Of a DNA stretch of 64,000 bases, positions 51,187 through 64,000 are shown one piece after another. The stretch spans positions 18,401,700 through 18,465,699 of the forward strand of contig CM050657.1 in NCBI GenBank assembly GCA_027574665.1, written 5' to 3'. Under the pieces are notes generated by a model, which was not told the DNA's origin, did not search any database, and saw only the letters and a program-made list of their open reading frames with translations. A program made the position numbers and the translations under genes. Within the stretch, counting starts at the first letter, position 1. Every line of letters begins with the position of its first letter. The DNA is from Rhynochetos jubatus (lineage: Eukaryota; Chordata; Aves; Eurypygiformes; Rhynochetidae).

Positions 51187-53797
51187 GTCACTTTTACAGA
51201 TGAGTTACAAACAGGAATCTGGCCTCACCGTGAACAGACTCCATTCCTGGGTTTTTACCCATCATCACCAAAATCTAGCAATCAAAATATAAACACATTC
51301 TGCTACTGTGGAGGAAAAAAACAAAACCCACATGCAAGAAACAAACTGATGAGCAGCTGTGATACAAGATGATCTGGCCTTAGCCTAGTTCACAGATAAG
51401 AGACCCAGAGGAGTCAGCCCTGAAATTTCAGTCTATCCCTGAAGGGATGTGCCCCCTGAAAAAGGGACAGAGCATGCAGCAGACCTCAAAGCGTGAGACA
51501 CGCTCAGGACCTAGGAGTTCCAGTAAAAATGTGGATTGCAGACATTAGGTTGTGCTCACTTCTTCTAACAGGAAAATGGCTCTTACACAACTTACTGTAG
51601 GAGACATCATGTCCAAGCGGAATATCTCAGACACAATAAATTACTAAAAATGAAATCAAACAATTTAAAACCAGACAATATTTAAAATCTGTTTCTAAAA
51701 AGATTTTAAAATCAAAGGTTTCCTCTGTAAAACCTGCATATGTGACTGTCCTCTGCACAATTTCTGCTCCCATGGAAGAGCCACAGCTCCAGCTGCAGAT
51801 GGCAAGTAATCACAAAACCCTGTGTCTGGGGCTGCTGTTGAAGAGACCAGAACTGACAGTCATGTGGGGGAGAGCAGAACGGACTTCACCTGCAAACTCC
51901 GTTACCCTGGTGACACAAAAGATTTGAAGACCTAAGATGGTTTTCAGAACTTAGGATGAATTTCACACACCTGGTTACAGAAGAAACATCTTATTATGAA
52001 GATTTCACAAGGATATCAGAGATACACATGACATGAAGCCCTAATTTCTCATATGGTAAGGAACCTTTCGGACAACACCGGATTTTAAATTACATATTTA
52101 AATGACTGATACACACGTTTCTGCTGTCACCATCCTGTGGGCTTCTAACTTGCTCTAGAAAAATAGGTCAGTACTTATGAAAAAGAAAAGTCCTTATTTC
52201 AGAGTACATTTTGTAGACTTTTTTTATAATTTCTCGCTCAGTGGGGTTTTATTGAGTTTTATCAATTCAACCATGACATGGAGCCCTTAAAAATAATATA
52301 TTATGGAACTGAAGATGGCAACATTTACAATTTAGCTTTATTGGGATTTTACTATATTTTGATAGATGACAGCTTTAATGATTCTGTGCGTGTTTTATAG
52401 CAGAAAACAGAGTGAGGCAGTAACAATTTTCTGCTTTTCTGAACGATCTGTATCCAAAGAATTCAGAAAACAAGCAAGTTTACTTCACAATCACGCCAAA
52501 TTTATTTTCTGGGTGAACTCTCGAATGTTAAAGCTCAAGTACACAGAGTGACGTTGCCATGACAACTGCTACTGCAACCCAAGATGGGAACATGTTTATG
52601 AAAGCACATTTATATACCCATATACACATGCTGAGGTACACCAACGCTCCAGACTCCTGTCAGAAGGCAATCGAGCTATTCACGCGTTATGCGTCCCGAT
52701 TCTGCTCCTGGCAAGGCAAGGGGACGTTCGCTAAAGCCATTAAGCTGCAGCAACCCCCCGTAGGATCCACACAATGAGACGTTGTTTCTGCCTATTGTGG
52801 TCATGAAGCCTTCAAGCCAATACTCCTGTTTCTAGGACCTAAACCAGGAAACCTTAATGTGCCGTACGATGTAATATTAGAAGATTTAGTATTGCTATAG
52901 CTGTAGGCAAAGAGTGGAGTGGTAATACATTTGGTGTCCTTTGACCTTTTTTTTCTAAATCTCGACTGAAATAGGCTGTCAAGTTTGAGAAATGTCAGCG
53001 TTTGGTCATTTCAGTCTGCCTGGAGGTGTAATTCTGTATGGTGTACAATTCCTGTGAATTTATCACAACATGTTATTTCACACATAGTCAACATGGTGTG
53101 ACATTCAGCATCCTGAATCCGCCAGTGTCTACATGCTGAAATGAGTTTATGATTTCTCTTCAAAAGAAAATCCAAGGTGCATTAGTTCAGGTCAACAGAG
53201 GAATCCTCAGTGGATTTCTGGGGATAAAAGGAAGCATCCCTTTCTGTTGCTTCCTCTGCCTACCTGTTAGGCAGTTCTGCCACTCTTGACACAGCCTTTC
53301 CACATCAGCCAGCATGAAGCCAGTGTGGAAGCATCTCAAATTAAACACTCTACTGTTCTTTCAGGTGAGTATCACTCACTCAGCAAACACATTTAAGTTC
53401 TGTGATGAAATAAATCTATAGGTAAAGCTCTATGTATCAGTAATATACATGTTTCCAGTAGCTTTCCATGAGAATTTCACACCGTGATGTTAGCTCTTTC
53501 GGAATTAAGTCGCGACCAGCAGCTAGATCTGATGCTGTTTTCAACAAAGTCCTACCCAGGTGTGACCATAGTCCTGGAAAAAGAGGCAGAGCCTGTGGTT
53601 GTATCTTCAGCCTGTCTTTCATGGATTCCCAACCATCACTTACAGAAATCTCTCAGCGTCGCTGAGGTGTATGAATAGGAGGGTACTACTATAAATAAAC
53701 TGGAGAAGTCTATTAGCCTAAAGACAACCCCCATTGTCAATTGTCCATCTCGGAGTGCTATAGTCACTTTTGATACCTATAAACTGACAGTTAAACT

Positions 53798-53812
53798 TAT
53801 ATATATATATAT
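53798..53812. repeat. (TA)7 microsatellite
   Basis: Seven TA units followed by T and G. Confidence 0.95.
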
Positions 53813-53966
53813 GCAGAATGTATCACAGACTGCTATTATGCTGAACTCTGAGCAGTTCTTACTAACACTGTTAGCCTGTGCTACTGAAGTTACAGCAAAT
53901 AATTTCTTATAAACTAAACAGAATATTTCTTGACCACAAACACAGCAGCCTTAGAGAGGAGCTGGA

Positions 53967-54115
53967 TAGAACCACAGAATGGTTTGGGTTGGAAGGGACC
54001 TTAAAGACCACCCACTCCTACCCCCCAGCCATGGGCAGGGACACCCTCCACTAGACCAGGTTGCTGAAAGCCTCATCCAGCCTGGCCTTCAAGGCAGCCA
54101 GAGATGGGGCATCGA
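53967..54115 (-). repeat. CR1 LINE 3' end, 5'-truncated
   Basis: This matches the well-known bird CR1 3' terminus in reverse complement. It has the GGTTTGGGTTGGAAGGGACC block at 53980-53999, followed by the segments for a summed 'took pity on' order typical of CR1: CCATGGGCAGGGACACC at 54029, CACTAGACCAGGTTGCT at 54050 and CATCCAGCCTGGCC at 54073. It ends near GATGGGGCATC. Only about 150 bp remain, the usual form of bird CR1 because reverse transcription often stops early. The CR1 sense strand is the minus strand, the same as the NAALADL2 transcript. This is the clearest evidence in the window for a bird source. Confidence 0.95.
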
Positions 54116-54914
54116 TATGTACTTCACAATTTAAAATATTCAGATCAGCTGCTTTAGAGGAAAAGCTTTTAATAAACCTTCATGTTGTTTTGGAGTAGGC
54201 CTGGCTTTGTGCACAGCTATTAGAGCTTGAATTGTTTACGCTGTAGAACTAGTTGATTTAGAGACATTAGCAATTGAAGGTAAGCAAAGTGTGCATTACG
54301 ACAAGAACAAACCCCACATTCAAGAAATGTATAGCTTAGTCTACTAAGTTAAAGTGGGCTATAAACTATATAACTGACGCTTAGAGTTATTTCAGCACTT
54401 CGCATTTAAAGCGGAAATTGTGCATGAAAAGAAGAAGAGATGGTTTGTGCTAATTCAACTTTGTACCATCACCTAAATGTGTGTTGATGATCTCCTAAGA
54501 TGCTGGATACCCATGTCTAGGTACACATTCTCGTACAAGACAGCTAGTGATGTTTGGGAACTCTTCAACAAAGTATTATTAATCAGAAAATGACAATCTG
54601 CTGACACCAAAACCCTTAAACAGCAAATGCCACAGAACAGCAGCTGTGGATGGCCAGGCATTGAGCATACTTTGTATGCTGGCTAATATGTATTATTACT
54701 TCATCTCTCCAATTTCCTTTAAAAAGCAACATTAGTCCAAAAATACTCCTCCAGGCAACAGCGTTGAGAGAAGACTAAACCCGCTCTTCCCTGCTTTCAG
54801 CTACAGAACAGAACAGCATTCCTGCTACAGTAGAATACATTCTTCAAAAGATGGGATGATACATCAGTTACACTAATTCTCTTAATTCTGTAAAGTTATA
54901 CTGCACAGCTGACA

Positions 54915-55035
54915 ATTCACAGAACCACAGAAGTGCTGGCTGGCAAGGACTTCTGCGGTCACCTGCTCCAACCTCCCACTCCAAGCAGGAATGCTGCCAA
55001 GAGCAGATCGAGTCGCCTCGTCCTTAAACCGAACT
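54915..55035 (-). repeat. Older CR1-family 3' fragment
   Basis: The layout is that of another CR1 3' end in reverse complement: CAGAACCACAGAA, then GGCTGGCAAGGACTTCTG, then a TCACCTGCTCCAACCTCCC block, then CAAGCAGG. It differs from the 53967 copy in the middle and resembles the CR1 subfamilies that carry a 'ctctggaggtcatctagtcc'-type segment. The similarity fades after about 55035. It lies 0.8 kb from the other copy in the same orientation. The different internal sequence suggests a separate insertion and not a duplication. Confidence 0.75.
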
Positions 55036-58000
55036 CATCAAGCATTCAATCGAAGCTAAAGGGTTCAATATGAACACAAATGTATGCCATTTCTCTCCTC
55101 TTTTTTTTTTTTCCTGCTGCAGCTACATCTGTTTCTTAGTAAATACCATCAGGATTCAAAAAACAAAAAAAATCCTCAAACCTGTAATATAGCCAGTCAA
55201 TAAAATTCAGACATTTCTGCCTAAAAAAAAGACAGAAATGGGAAAAGAAACGGAAGTTTTAACACACATACATAGCAGACATGGCATGAAAAATTCATTT
55301 CCATTAATGAGACGTGCTAGTCCCCAGGCCAGCGCCCTTTGTATGTGAACCATGTTAATCAGATTGTATGAGCATTTGCCAGAAACTCCTGGGATAGCAA
55401 GCAACTAGAACTATATAGCAAGCATAGCAGATTAGCAGCTTGCTAAAAACTGCTTGACTTGTAACCCTTGAAGCACATGAATGATGCAGATTTCCTGAAT
55501 CACTGATAAATGAAGCATTTCATTTATGTGGCTCATATTTGTTACAGCCTTTGACTCAATTTGCACATCACCACAATGTGTACAAAATAACCTTCTCTGC
55601 TGCATCTTCATGTAATAAAGCATAGAATAAACAAACAAACAAGGTTTGTGTCAATTCAGATTCGATCACATGTACTACTCGTAAATGTCTTGTTATTGCT
55701 ATCCTACATCTCCAGAAAATCCCCTTTAGTAACTTCAGCAGAATCCGAGCCGGACAAACACACAAGTGTTCCCACCAGGACTCATCACAGAAGCTCCGCA
55801 GGTTTGGATATGGACAACATGCAGATTCCTTCAAAGGCCTAACAAGACAGCAGGATCTAGACTTGACCAAGCAAACTTTTCGTTTCTAAGAGGTCCCATT
55901 AAATGAGCCCTTCAGCCTGGAGTAGGCAAAGAAAACAATCAGGCTTTAGGCTTGCTTTCATCTGGTAGTCATACATTTAATTGCTTCCTAGCTTGGGATT
56001 TATTTGCTGCATTTTTCCAGTGACAGAAACAGATGGAAACTCTGGTTACTAGAGACAACTTTGTTTTGAAAACATTCGAGAGTTTCAAGGAAATTTCAAA
56101 GTTGATGGATCTGTAAAGCTTTTTATTGACTTTATTCCCAACTTTAATTCTAATCTCAGTGACCAGTTCTCAACTCACTGTTTGTACAGAGGGAGGAACC
56201 ATTAAAGAAACCAGAGTTCTCAAAAAGCAACCCACGTAATGAAGAAAATCGATGTGTATTTCCAAACACAACTTCACAATAATAATGAAAATATTAGCCT
56301 TAAATTACTCTGAAAAGGAGTCCAAGAAACACACTACTAGTGATTCTAAATAATATAATAAACTATTAAACTCTATAAATTCCTACACATTTTCAACATT
56401 GTACAAATATTTTTGATCATAATATGAATTATAATCCTATTGTCTGCCGCCTTTTCTACCACAATACTTTGGTGTCTCCTTGAAGGATGAAGAAATGACT
56501 TCATAAAATAAACAAATGTATAACCAATCATTATTCTTGTGTAGAACACTGATCAGTATGTCCCTGGTCTCTATTGCCTTTCTTTGCCTTCTGAAATATC
56601 AAAGGAACAGAAAGTATAGAAATAGGGATACAGATCCCCAACTCTCTAAATATTTTTTCTTCAGCTTCCAAAAATTAAAAACTAATTTTTCAGTTTCCCC
56701 TGAAACTTTCCCCAGAAACGTCACTCAAAACTGAACATATCTTATTATGCATGTTAATTATTCCTCTTAGAAATAAACATTTCCTCACTAAAAATGTGCA
56801 CATTGATGAAAATTAGGTTTTTAGTGGGAATATTTCCCTTACAAAACAACTTAATCAGCTTTACACATACATGACCTAATTTCAAGCCCAGGATAAAAAA
56901 AAACAGTAGTTAAAAATGCCTATGAGCTTCCCCAAGAAGAGGATCAGGCCATGCAATTTAAAAAAAGGAGTACTTTTATCATCTCTACAGTTTTTACAGT
57001 GAAATGTCTTCCACTGAGCTTCACGTTGCAAAGTTTTGCATGATTTACAGCAAGGAAAGAGAGGCAAATCAGTCTCTAGTGAAAAGTCACCCAAGCTCAT
57101 GAAAAATTTAGAGGGACTAAATTTATAATTAAGATGAATCAAGAAACGACATCAGAAAACAGTTTGTATATTAACAGAAATTCAAGACTGAAAATTTGAG
57201 TGTTCTTCCAACAGCAAACACATAGAATTTCCTGTGGTTTAGATACATATGCATACCTATAATTTTTGTATGTATTAAAGGTATTTAAAACCACAGTGAA
57301 CTATTTTAAGTATGTCTCATAGCTTTCGTGACTTATTTATGAACAAGGATGTTATTAAAAATAAATTATATTCAATGGCACTTAAAAGTAATGCAGTTTG
57401 AGACTAAATGTCAGGCAAATAGCCTGAAAATGTAAAGCTCACTAAGTCATAAATGAGTGCTTTTTCACAGAATATTTGTAATACCAAAATACAGCCTGAA
57501 ACAACCAGGTTTATTATAACAACACAAACAAAATCATTACAATTGCATTCCTTTTCATGTATAATCATTACATTACTTAAATACACCATTGTTCATTCTC
57601 TTTTTTAAAGTATAAAGCTATGACACTGCTTCATGCCAATGCAAAGGCTTTAGCTGCACCGCTATATATATTACAAAGGGTACGGTCTGAATGTGTGTGA
57701 CGAAAAGTAACCACTTCCACTACCCATTTACATAACTTGGCAAAAAAAAAAACTAATATAAACATTACAGAGTCATGCCCAACACCTGCCATATTGAGCA
57801 TAAAGGCAATGACCCCAAAGTGACCATTGGGTCACACCTCTGGGCAAGTAAACCTTAAGCTCCCTATAAACCTGTTCAGACCTGTAATCCATTTCCATTT
57901 TTCCTTTACTTTTAGATCCTGGAAATAACGGAACCTACAGTTAAACCAAGCAAATACTATGTGCCTTTACAAAACCATACTGGATTTTTATCTTCTGCTA

Positions 58001-60121
58001 CTAAACTTAATCCAAAATAATTGCAGTGAATACAATTATCTACCACAGTTACCATCTGGGACATGAAAGTAAACATTTTAATTATTGCCATTGTAATTCA
58101 AGACCCACAAAGACCAGCATTTGGGCCACATACGGAATTCATTTTTATGGATTAATGTCAAAACAAGTGGATGCAACACTTCAAAAGACAGTTGGCTAAA
58201 TGCCCATAAACTTTGCTACCTAGTGCAGACTACTACAAAGAGCTGGAGAAATGAATTTTATATCCAGGCTGGTTGTTCAGCTGCTGGGTGATCTCAAAAA
58301 CAAAACTGGGATAAAAGACATTGACCTCTGTTCTAAAGCACTTTTATGTATCATTGAAGTAGTTATCACTGAAGTAAAGAGATGACTTTCTCATTAGAGA
58401 TGTAGATTATCAAAAACTCCTAGCAATTTTACTGACTGTACTGGAAACTTTGTACGCAGGGAAGGGAGAACACTTTACTTGAGGCACTTTTATTTCAGTA
58501 GATACCTATAAGCATGCACGCCCAGCACTAGGCATCAAAGTTAAAACGTATTTGTCCTGCACAGCGCGCTCTCAGTGAAGAGCGAGGGAGGCCTGCAATC
58601 TAACTAAATTAATGAGAATCAAAAAAATATAGAAGGTACGAAATATAGAGAGGACATGAACTTCAGAATTTCTGAATGTAGCGCTGAAAAAAGGTACTTA
58701 AATCCTTTGAAGATAGTTTGAATGTTTTACCAAGGTCAAAATAACTGCAAAATGAGTAAGGAATTGGAAAAGTTAGGTAACATTGGTAGTGAGCAAAAAA
58801 TTCTTAGAGTCCTATCACAGCTCAGACTTCACACAACTGAACAGAACCAGAATGAACTCTCATTACTGAAGCAGTTAAGACTTCCAGTTCGTGACCAAGG
58901 TCTAAGATGGCACAACGGTCTATGAAATTCCTAGCCTGGATGAGTTTGAGAGCATCACTACTTACTTTTGACACATAACGAACTTCCTCCTGTGGACTGC
59001 TGAGGCTCCTTAACCCCCACCTGTGGTAAAGGAAATCCATTTGCTCAGTTTCTCTGGACTACACGCTAAATCCAGTGGAACTGACCCAGCAGTAGCTTTC
59101 CATCACACGTGTAACCTGTGTTGCTATCGAGTGTAATTAGAGTATTTCCTGGTTTATTTCTCTGGGGTTTAAAACTAACAAGACAAAGATCACCCAGACA
59201 TCTCACTATTTACTTTCACTATTTTAAAACACAATACAGACCAATACTGGACTGAGATGTAACTGAAGATCAAAGTCAGGTTTCTGGCAACAAACTGCAT
59301 TTTGTAAGCAGTGAGCAGTACAACTCATTCAATTAGCAGGGATCCAGTTTTCTGGTAGCATATGCTGGTCATAGAGCCCAGTAAACAGTAATTCACTCGG
59401 TATCAGACCTGGAACCAAGGGATGTTGTCAAACACCTTCATGACCTGTTCTCTCTAGAAATGAGCACTCAACTAACCCCTGCCCTCCATGAGGCTGGGGA
59501 GTATTCTTCTATTACTTTATTGGGGCCAGATTTTACTGTCCCTCTTCCATGCAGCTTACCTATCTGTAGTTTCTACTCTAAACTGAAATTATACACAGCT
59601 ATTTTTGTTGGACAACAAGCTCAAATATTAAGCCTCTGAATATTCTAATGGTTTTGAATGAGAGAATATTTGAAAATAAACAATACCTGAGGCTTTAAGC
59701 ATTAAAACCTAAATTCCACTTTTTGGCAGGCATACTATGAGTATCCACATCTATTTCTTTGTTTTGAAGATTTACATACAGCATACTGCAGCGCAAGGAT
59801 TGAGTTGAAATACTTTTTCATTAAAAGATGATGATACACTATTTTATTTAGCTAAATAGTTGCATAACCTTACTAAGAAAGTACATACTGTTTATCCACA
59901 GACATCATCCTGAGTAGGTCTTCATTCCAGAAGGAATATTATACTATGACAACTATAAACATCTCCCTGCAATGTTTTTAAACAAAACAGTTAGATTTAA
60001 AGAAAGTATGTTTAATTATACTCTGAGCAATCAAGTCCAACTGGTTGGAGGATGTGAGCTGCTCAGTCCATCTGCTGAGTACATTCACTGCCTTTTTGGC
60101 ACTTCCCTGAAGTCAAAGTGT

Positions 60122-60136
60122 ACACACACACACACA
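60122..60136 (+). repeat. (AC)n microsatellite
   Basis: About seven AC units, 118 bp upstream of the recognisable part of the LTR-like repeat. Confidence 0.9.
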
Positions 60137-60253
60137 AAGGTTAGAAGCGGTTCAAAACCATGGAAGCAGATGATGATACAGCAGGTAATAACGTCATTAC
60201 ATAACTCCTCATGTTGGCTTTTGGGGTGTGAGGGAATGTGCCACAAACAACAA

Positions 60254-60749
60254 CAGTTTGCCAAGAACTGCAGCCCCTGGGAAGGGTCGTGTTGGAGAAT
60301 AATTCATGAATGATTGTCTCCTACAGAAGGGACCCCAAGCTGGAGCAGGGGCAGAGCATGAGGATCCTCCCCCAAGAAGGAAGGAGTGGGAGAGACAACA
60401 TGTCATGGACTGACCACAAAACCTCCATTTCCAATCCACCTGTGCTGCTGTGGGGAGGAGGGAGAGAAATAGGGAGCACAGCTGAGCCCAGGAAGAAGGG
60501 AAGGGTGGGGGAAGGTGTTTTTATGATCTGGTTCTGTCTCCCTTGTCCTCTGTGGATTTGATTGGTAACTAATTAAATTGACTTTTCTTTCCCAACTCGA
60601 GTCTGTCTTGCCTGTGACCATAAGCGGTGAGAGATCCCTCCCTGCCCTTGTGTTGACCCACCAACCTTTCCTTATATCTTCTCCTCACCATCCCACCATG
60701 GAGGAGTGAGCAAGCAGCTGGAGTTGCCGGCTGGGCCTAAACCACGACA
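60254..60749 (+). repeat. LTR-like interspersed repeat, probably a solo long terminal repeat of an endogenous retrovirus
   Basis: I recognise this as a repeat found widely in bird genomes. Its features run in order: a CAGTTTGCCAAGAACTGCAG block (60254), GGGACCCCAAGCTGGAGCAGGGG (60329), GACAACATGTCATGGACTGACC (60394), a purine-rich stretch, GATTTGATTGGTAACTAATTAAATTG (60555), then CTCGAGTCTGTCTTGCCTGTGACC (60596) and an end at AAACCACGACA (60749). The usual copies carry an AATAAA polyadenylation signal where this one has a changed TAACTAA (60566). That supports the plus-strand orientation and suggests a copy that no longer ends transcripts efficiently. No internal retroviral coding region flanks it. 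I am sure it is a repeat; the class (ERV-derived LTR) is less sure and I do not name the family. Confidence 0.7.
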
Positions 60750-63401
60750 CTTCTACAACATGTTTCCAAAGAAGGAAAAAGAGGAACAGAATAAAAAATG
60801 TCTAGTCTGATCTTCTAATTGCAGTGTAACAGCATTTGTTGAATTGGAATGATTTTCCACCCATCTATTCTGCAGTTAGAAACAGTAATAAACAAGAAGC
60901 TCTATACCATGGTTTTAGTCTTACCACAACGCTCAAGATACCAAAAAAAAAAATTAACAATACCAACTACAAGTTGTCCAAGACAAGAAAATAACTATAA
61001 TTATCTATCACCAAAGAAGACAATTTATCATTAGTTTTGCAGGTACAAAGAGGTCAGAAAAGTGTACGCACAACATCTGCTCTGGCATCAGCACAGAACA
61101 CTGATACCGCTAAAGTGTGAAAGCAATGAAGAAATGTCTTCTTAATTCTATATTTTATGCAGAAGCACAGAATCACGTGGGAGTGGAGAAGTATGATACA
61201 GACATAATACTGAAGGTAAACCAGAAGCAGAGCGATTTTATGAAAATGACAGAATAAAAAAAAAAAAAAATAAGATTGTGTTGGACTGTTTAACATAGCA
61301 CATGCCACGTGCTGCAGTTTTTCTCCTCCGTTGCCTTCCAACAGAGAACCCAATGGAGGCTGCAGGAGAAAACAGGATCTCTCCTGAACACTATCATGCC
61401 AACCTCACTGTTTCAGAAAAGGAATTGCTACCTCTGAAGAGCTCGAAGATGCAGAGATAAGTACATAAGGTTTGAGTGGCAGCCTGCTAAGTCAGTGGGA
61501 GTCATCTTACCCTAAGAATTACATCAGAGATGTACCACCCTTTGCATTATGTGCAGAAATCAAACGCTAAATGTGTAAGGAAGTAAGTGCAAATGAATTG
61601 GAATAATCAGGGAACTGTCACTACAAGACTCAGATAGTACATTCCAGTCACTGCTGGCATTATAGTATATCTTCTAGTGAGACACTGAGATACAAGACAA
61701 AAAAGGGGGTTGGGTGTAGGGTAGAAGTAACAGTTGTGAATTTTTTATCCCACAATAATACAAGTGTATGCATAACATTTCAATTTTTTCATACAACAGT
61801 ATATTTTTTGTCTTTATGTAAAGGTCAAATCTCTTGAAGTGTCACTGTGTCTGAGTCACAAAGTATAAGTAGTAATTTACATACATATATATGCATAGAC
61901 ATCTATAAAAAAGCATAAAAATCACTAGTTGAGTATATTGTGTTATTTTAATTCCGACTACAAATGCCATAATTGGTTGCCTAATTTGAATTAAAAACAT
62001 CATCATGATCTAAACAGATTATAATGCAAACTTCCATTGTATTATTGTTGATTAGTTCTGTTTCTCAGCAAACTCCAGTACAGCAATGGATTTTGGAAGG
62101 TGAGGGGTCTGGATTTTATGTTGCTATAAAATAACATGTTAAACATTTATCATTTAGTGTTAAATTTCATAAACAAAGAAGATAACCTCTCTCCAAACCA
62201 TACACCTGATCAGTTCCAACTTGGGATCAGCTTCCATGTGTGAATGCACAGAAGACAAAGAGCAGCGCAGCTGACTGGAGTGTCACCTTGTCTTTGTGAT
62301 ATACCGATTACTTCCTAGTTTTTATTGGGTAAGCAAATGGCATAAAAGTAGTGAGATGATGTATTTATAACTGTTTCCTTACATTCTGTTTTTTGTTTCT
62401 CAAAATTTATTCCTCTAAGTTAAAAAAACAGAGCAGAAACAGCACAAAAGGTCACTTTGACATAGAAACATCAAAATCCCCACCATTATTCCAAGCAAGT
62501 TTATGACTTGTAGCTTGAAATGCTAGATAAACTGAGAAAAACGTATTAAAATAAACCTCATAATGAAATCAATATATAAATACCACATAATTCTATGCTG
62601 TGCTCGTCACTTGAAAAGGAAGTGCAAATCAAAGTTTAATAAATATGACATACTAGTTGAGAGCATAATGGTGCATCTCCCACATAAAACAATTAGGATT
62701 TTTTTTTAATTGAATGCTGTTTAATGAACCTTTAACTTACCTTTCAGTCTGCCCACAAAACAGTGTTGTGAAAAGACAGGGTCTAAAGTAAGAGTCTAAT
62801 TAGAATCCTCTGCATGTCCTACAGCATCTATGCTGTTTGGGTTTTTGGGGTGGTTTTGTTGTTTTTAGGAATGACTGATATTTTGTACATAAATTATTAA
62901 TTTTACTTAAGCACACACAAATATATATACACACAGAAGTGTGTATGTGCATGCATTTTCTATAGCTATGTACAGAATAATTGCAAATCATCATCTGGTA
63001 TTGGCTTACAAAACTAAACTGCTGCCCAACTATTCTTGTGGCAATAAGTACCATAATCCAACATAAAAGTGCCAGTAATAATTGTCAGGTTTAAATATTT
63101 AGTGCCAGAATATCAGGCTTCTGGCTATGAAAATGACCCCATCAGCCTTAAAGCTGCTGTAGCTGGGCAGCTGAGGAACAGGATGAGGGAAGCACTTGCC
63201 TAAAGCCAGAGGAGACAGCTGAGAAACAACCTACTTCTGCCCTCCAGAAAAACCCCTCAAGTCCAAGAGTCCTACATGAAGACGTCTGTATTTATACGAA
63301 TATAAAGACAGAAGTGGTAGAAGCAGAAACCTGCTCAGACACAGCCATCCGAAACAGAAGCCTGAACAAGAACGGCATCAGGAGCTCACGGCACCCTCGC
63401 T

Positions 63402-63431
63402 GCCTGGGCTCAGGGCCCCCTTAGCCCAGGC
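63402..63431. repeat. Inverted repeat, 9-bp arms
   Basis: GCCTGGGCT (63402-63410) and AGCCCAGGC (63423-63431) are exact reverse complements around a 12-base spacer, in a GC-richer stretch (63360-63480) with no recognised gene. Confidence 0.95.
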
Positions 63432-64000
63432 TGGAGCCCAGAGGGCATTCGCTTGCTCCAGGAAGGTGGAAAGCAAACCAAGAGCCAGCTCATCTATTTT
63501 GTCCACTGTCCCAACAAACATGGTATTTGACATATCCTGACTGAGCCCATCACCTCAGCATCAGTTGCTCCACAGGCAGGAAGGATGGCGGCACCAGTAA
63601 AGGGATGGAGCAGATGATACAACAGCGCGGTATCACCCCGTGCCCACTCTGGGGGGTTGTATGCAGAGCGAACAGTACACGGGAGAACCAGCTGTGTTTA
63701 TCCTGGAGTAACTGATGTAGCAGATCCTGGCACAGTCCTCAGATTTCACACCCCCAGTGAAACAGCACTGGCTTTGAGAAGCGTTTTGATCAGGCACTTG
63801 GGAGCCATGACTATGTTTCCCATGGTGAAATAACAAGAGATGCCAAGATTAGAACGGAAGCCATGTAGGAGAGGACAAGAACATTTGTTTGGGACAGGCA
63901 ATATCTGATCTGTCTTCAGAGAAAATACCAGCATTTGGGGTAAAAGTTTTGTGAAAAAATGAAAATACTAAACAAGCTACTCTGAAAAAAAAAAATCATA

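Larger units (their letters stand above)
44893..64000 (-). other. NAALADL2: NAALADL2 intron preceding the exon (5' side), running off the window
   Basis: The sequence upstream of the exon on the minus strand shows no preceding NAALADL2 exon that I could recognise. I looked by eye for ATG-GG starts followed by a short coding stretch and a donor, and found nothing convincing. The intron holds four CR1 LINE remnants, an LTR-like repeat of about 500 bp, a G-quadruplex-type run and several simple repeats, each listed separately. A GC- and pyrimidine-rich block at about 49570-50560 has chance ORFs up to 161 codons and no recognised element. I see nothing specific elsewhere. The upstream exon could still lie here unnoticed, because it may hold fewer than 20 codons. 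Confidence 0.75.

Noticed and set aside
63746-63934. Minus-strand ORF containing an ATG in good context (CACCATGGG) considered as the missing first NAALADL2 coding exon
   Set aside because: The residues do not match the expected short N-terminus and the frame runs to a stop without a convincing donor.
1-64000. CRISPR arrays, bacterial operons, insertion sequences, tRNA or rRNA genes
   Set aside because: No regularly spaced repeats, no dense coding and no recognisable structural RNA were seen; the sequence is vertebrate intronic DNA.

Overview
This window reads as non-coding DNA from a bird nuclear genome. It is AT-rich, has no bacterial-style gene packing, and carries several CR1 LINE remnants, including a recognisable CR1 3' end at 53967-54115. 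It also carries an LTR-like repeat at 60254-60749 whose sequence is familiar from many bird genomes. The species cannot be fixed from the sequence.

Only one coding exon can be supported, on the minus strand at 44391-44892. It encodes the N-terminal cytoplasmic region, the single membrane segment and the start of the extracellular stalk of NAALADL2 (N-acetylated alpha-linked acidic dipeptidase-like 2). A good splice acceptor and donor bound it. NAALADL2 is a very large gene with very long introns in mammals, so the rest of the window is most simply two introns of the minus-strand gene: the following intron at 1-44390 and the preceding intron at 44893-64000. I could not find a second exon, a promoter, or an RNA gene.

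Layout. 1-11280: intron with a 40-bp tandem duplication (5791-5870), a short piece of the LTR-like repeat (4881-4939) and simple repeats. 11281-11690: a CpG-rich patch with a CTCF-like core and G-runs. 11691-37000: intron with low-complexity tracts, a 21-bp tandem duplication, a perfect 25-bp interrupted palindrome (20040-20064), a GGTT/AACC palindrome cluster (32138-32174) and a possible conserved regulatory stretch near 35440-36090. 37000-44390: a 14-bp-stem hairpin (37154-37193), a MYB-motif cluster (38936-38965) and a long A-rich tract. 44391-44892: the NAALADL2 exon. 44893-64000: intron with four CR1 fragments, all on the minus strand (46385-46725, 47838-47975, 53967-54115, 54915-55035), a G-quadruplex-type run (47298-47325) and the LTR-like repeat.

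I see no operon, mobile cassette, CRISPR array or previously undescribed multi-gene system. The items worth a second look are candidate regulatory or structural elements inside the introns and the repeat history. None has been tested by alignment, because no search could be run.
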